Source: Eutreptiella sp. 'Long Island Sound 2002' (Eukaryota; Euglenozoa; Euglenophyceae; Eutreptiales; Eutreptiaceae). From it: DNA of 64,000 bases. The stretch's first letter is position 1. Every line of letters begins with the position of its first letter. Positions 61,641 to 64,000 of this stretch are shown one piece after another. The stretch covers positions 120,586,843-120,650,842 of the forward strand of contig OZ038381.1 in NCBI GenBank assembly GCA_964036045.1, in the 5' to 3' direction. A program made the translations under genes and the position numbers. Under the pieces are notes generated by a model, which saw nothing but the letters and a program-made list of their open reading frames with translations, ran no database searches and was not told the DNA's origin.

Positions 61641-61944
61641 TACTCCTAGATGGACCTCGAGGGGTTCCGCCTAAGGACATCATGTATGTACCCTTCGTGA
61701 ACGGGGGTTAAGTGGCCGTTTGAATAATTGCGTGAATTTCACGAGAATTTACCCAAATTTTGAGGCTTTTGGGGGAAAATGCCATATTTTTGGATCCTTC
61801 CGAGGGATTTGAGGGGCCAAAATTCTTCCCCCAGCTTCATTACGCATCATCCAATGAAAGTGCCCCCCAAAAGCATCCATCATGTCCGAACCGTGCCCAA
61901 AACGAGAGGTGCCGAAACCCGGCAAGCCTGTAGCCGATTCAGAG

Positions 61945-62025
61945 GCGTGAATTCACGTGAATTCGTACGAAATTCGCACGAATTTCGTACGAATTTCGTG
62001 CGAATTTCACGTGAATTCACGTGAT
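61945..62025. repeat. dense palindromic array
   Basis: About 80 bp built of ~10-bp self-complementary units such as ACGTGAATTC, GTACGAATTTC and CACGAATTTC. The whole is close to one long inverted repeat. Confidence 0.8.
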
Positions 62026-62462
62026 TTTACACAAATGTTACCGGTGTGCACCCCCTGATTTGTCCTCACACCCCTAGTAGGCGCCCCAGCATGCAGCCCG
62101 GTCACAGGCCACAATGGTCTGGGTTTGTATATAGCTCCCCTATTCGTTGTTCTTGAAGATGCATAACAATGTGGTTAAGTTGCATACCAAAGGTGAAAAG
62201 TAGGTGCCCTGCACACTTGATGAAAGTATGAGGTCCTTTAGAAAAGAAACTTTCAATTTTGGACTATTTTTTCTTTGAACGACTTGGATTTTTGATTCAA
62301 ATCTTTTTTGAACGTCTTTTACGGCTATTTTTTCACACCTCGTCAATTGTTGTGCACTGCCTATGGCATACTTTGGTGTGCACCGTTGATAGGGCCCACA
62401 TGGTATTGGTGCGCCCTACACGCCTTTGTTGACTTAGTGTCACGCTTTTTTGCTCCCCCTTT

Positions 62463-63050
62463 GTGGACGGCAAAATGAGCGCCACCACAATTTGCCTATA
62501 TGGGCTGGACGTGATTTTTGAGCTATCAACAACGTTAGTTCTCCCGTGCGGGGCCCATAACCTCTCAGATCCTGGTGTGGGACACTTGCTAGCCCCGTTG
62601 TCCGTCTCCCCACCGCACTGCAAGGCGAGATGGGGGGATACCATCATCGAGGGTGGCCACAAACTGTTTCATGTCGCAGAGGAAGCCACAGTTCAGCCGT
62701 ACACTGGGAGCTTGATCACTCCTATTGGGGCCTTGGAACTTCTTGTGGGCTTGAAGGCCCCCCCGCCCGGCTTTCGCGTCCTTTCGGATTCCTTCACTCA
62801 ACAGGGTCTTCAATACTCTTTGAAGAACAGGCGGCCGTTTCTACGGCTAATTTTCACGTGCGAGGCCTATGAAGTGGAATGGAGCGTTGGCCATTGGCGG
62901 CGGTGCGCAGTTAATGGTCGTTGGAGGTGGTCCTTAAAGGGGGGCCTTCCCAAAAAAATTGGTGCCTTGAAGACCTCCTTGCCTCAGCATGGCCATACAT
63001 ACATACATACATACATGCGTACATGGATAAGTACATGCATACATCCATAG
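62463..63050 (+). CDS. hypothetical ORF
   Basis: A 195-codon open frame from ATG with ordinary-looking composition (for example DTIIEGGHKLFHVAEEATVQ and LLVGLKAPPPGFRVLSDSFT). It runs at its end into an ACAT microsatellite (62,995-63,018), where a LINE-tail-like sequence is inserted, so the natural C-terminus may be lost. Family not recognised; it may equally be chance or a decayed element. Confidence 0.25.
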   Translation: MDGKMSATTICLYGLDVIFELSTTLVLPCGAHNLSDPGVGHLLAPLSVSPPHCKARWGDTIIEGGHKLFHVAEEATVQPYTGSLITPIGALELLVGLKAPPPGFRVLSDSFTQQGLQYSLKNRRPFLRLIFTCEAYEVEWSVGHWRRCAVNGRWRWSLKGGLPKKIGALKTSLPQHGHTYIHTYMRTWISTCIHP

Positions 63051-63225
63051 TCATAGTCAAGGTCATCACCTCTTATCATGCCGTCCACCAGAGTTACACC
63101 CTCGCACTGACACGTGGGGCAAGGGCGTGTCTTCCGCATGCACAACGGCGACCAATAAACAAAGCAGCAAGCATGCAACCAAACAAAGTGACGCCCTAGC
63201 CTTGTACCCGCACGGCCCACCATCA
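63048..63225 (-). mobile_element. diverged LINE 3' tail
   Basis: TAGTCATAGTCA followed by an ATCATGCCGTCCACCAGAGT segment is the diverged counterpart of the 3' end at 14,125 and 19,195, with the AGCAGC/GCATGC part near 63,160. Confidence 0.55.
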
Positions 63226-63589
63226 TTTAGTGCTCTACTCGTGAATGTACAAGTGCAATAGTTGTTGAAAGAACATCCACAATTTTTGGGGGGCTCCGGC
63301 CTCGCCTTGCCCTACCCTTTTATTGCCCCCATTACTCTTAAGCGGCCCTATTGGTTGGTGCCAAAATTGGCACGCCTCCGAAATGGGTACCAACCCAAAA
63401 CGAGAGCAAAAAAACCACTTTGCAAAAAAAATTATACTTTTGCCTTGTGCAAGGCACACTCCTAAAACCATGCATTTTGCCTTGTGCGGCTGTGGGGGGG
63501 GGGGGGTCAGAATTGATACCAAAACCCATATGTACCCCTCATTGTTGTGCGTTGCGGCGCGCCATTATATCGCCCAAGAAAAGAGAGAT

Positions 63590-64000
63590 GCAATGTATGT
63601 TGGATCATGTTCATGCACTGTTTGGGATCGTGGACCTTCGTATGAACACCAAGGAGACATAGGTGTATCGGTGGTCACCGCCGCCCCGTGGACTGGGAGG
63701 TGAGAAGCAGCAGGCATCCTCCCACGACTTATTGGTATGGCAAGGGGTCACGATACCCTTGCGTGCCCCCATATGCCACTACATGGGCTACTTATTGGCC
63801 CACCCAGAGTGCGAACACAAGGCCTGGGATGACTACATTTGCACCATATGCGCGGACTTGGCTAGGTACCGCATGTTGCCCCTAAACGCTTTCGAGCAAA
63901 GGTAGCTTGTGAACACCGTCCTCATGCCAAAATGGATGAGGCGCACCCTCTTCCTACCCAATGACGCCACGTTCAAAGTCACCATGTGTCCAAAGTTCGT
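63590..64000 (+). pseudogene. LINE reverse-transcriptase fragment (post-catalytic region), partial
   Basis: One frame reads HALFGIVDLRMNTKET, then VYRW, HYMGYLLAHPECEHKAWDDY, RYRMLPLNAFEQR, then LVNTVLMPKWMRRTLFLPND, and continues off the window. This matches the part of LINE RTs after the catalytic box (L..FG..L..N..KT, Y-x-G, then R..L.N.VL.PK). Two in-frame TAG codons (63,659-63,661 and 63,903-63,905) break it. The YxDD motif would be just upstream and is not visible. It is on the opposite strand to the RT fragment at 61 kb, so it is a different insertion. Confidence 0.6.

Overview
This is a eukaryotic nuclear window, probably from an alga or another protist with a repeat-rich genome. The evidence is GT-AG introns with phase-consistent joins, a multi-exon cyclic-nucleotide-binding-domain (cNBD) gene of protein kinase A/G (PKA/PKG) type, non-LTR retrotransposons with RNase H-like and CCHC regions, long TA, CA and CAA arrays, a 33-bp minisatellite and a ~161-bp satellite. 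No bacterial gene organisation, rRNA, tRNA or CRISPR array was recognised. The lineage cannot be fixed from the sequence alone; nearly all genes are inferred from reading, not from database searches.

Left third (1-22,090): mostly mobile and satellite DNA. A LINE on the + strand (1-5,431) enters the window mid-ORF2 and ends in a (TGACTA)n tail beside a TA array. A second, 5'-truncated and degenerate copy lies at 14,941-18,910, an inverted 3' fragment at 14,125-14,940, and a rearranged fragment at 19,195-19,930. Between them a composite repeat (called R here) and a ~161-bp satellite alternate in both orientations.

Middle (22,500-38,700): a 33-bp minisatellite in three blocks surrounds an uncharacterised minus-strand gene (25,683-30,639). 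The 3' part of that gene was copied into the array as a broken duplicate (33,390-35,280). A palindromic motif, core GGGCGAAATTTCGCCC, recurs in the introns and flanks of this gene.

Most informative gene (39,763-48,321, minus): five exons join in phase to give 522 codons. They encode an N-terminal pseudosubstrate-like RRVAV, two cNBDs, a linker with RRGS, and a third cNBD. All three phosphate-binding cassettes keep the glutamate but lack the usual arginine (His, Cys and Cys instead), so cAMP/cGMP may not be the ligand. No further exon or kinase domain is seen before the minisatellite begins. Two introns carry inverted, circularly permuted copies of one ~366-bp repeat.

Right part (49,000-64,000): a decayed minus-strand locus encodes RanBP2-type zinc fingers (51.5-51.9 kb). 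It is followed by unrecognised minus-strand coding blocks with very AT-rich introns (52.9-56.1 kb), a region with five copies of a 19-nt motif (56.2-57.7 kb), a ~1.15-kb tandem repeat with a short telomere-like tract (58.1-60.65 kb), a frameshifted minus-strand reverse-transcriptase fragment (60.9-61.6 kb), and a plus-strand reverse-transcriptase fragment that runs off the end (63.6-64.0 kb).
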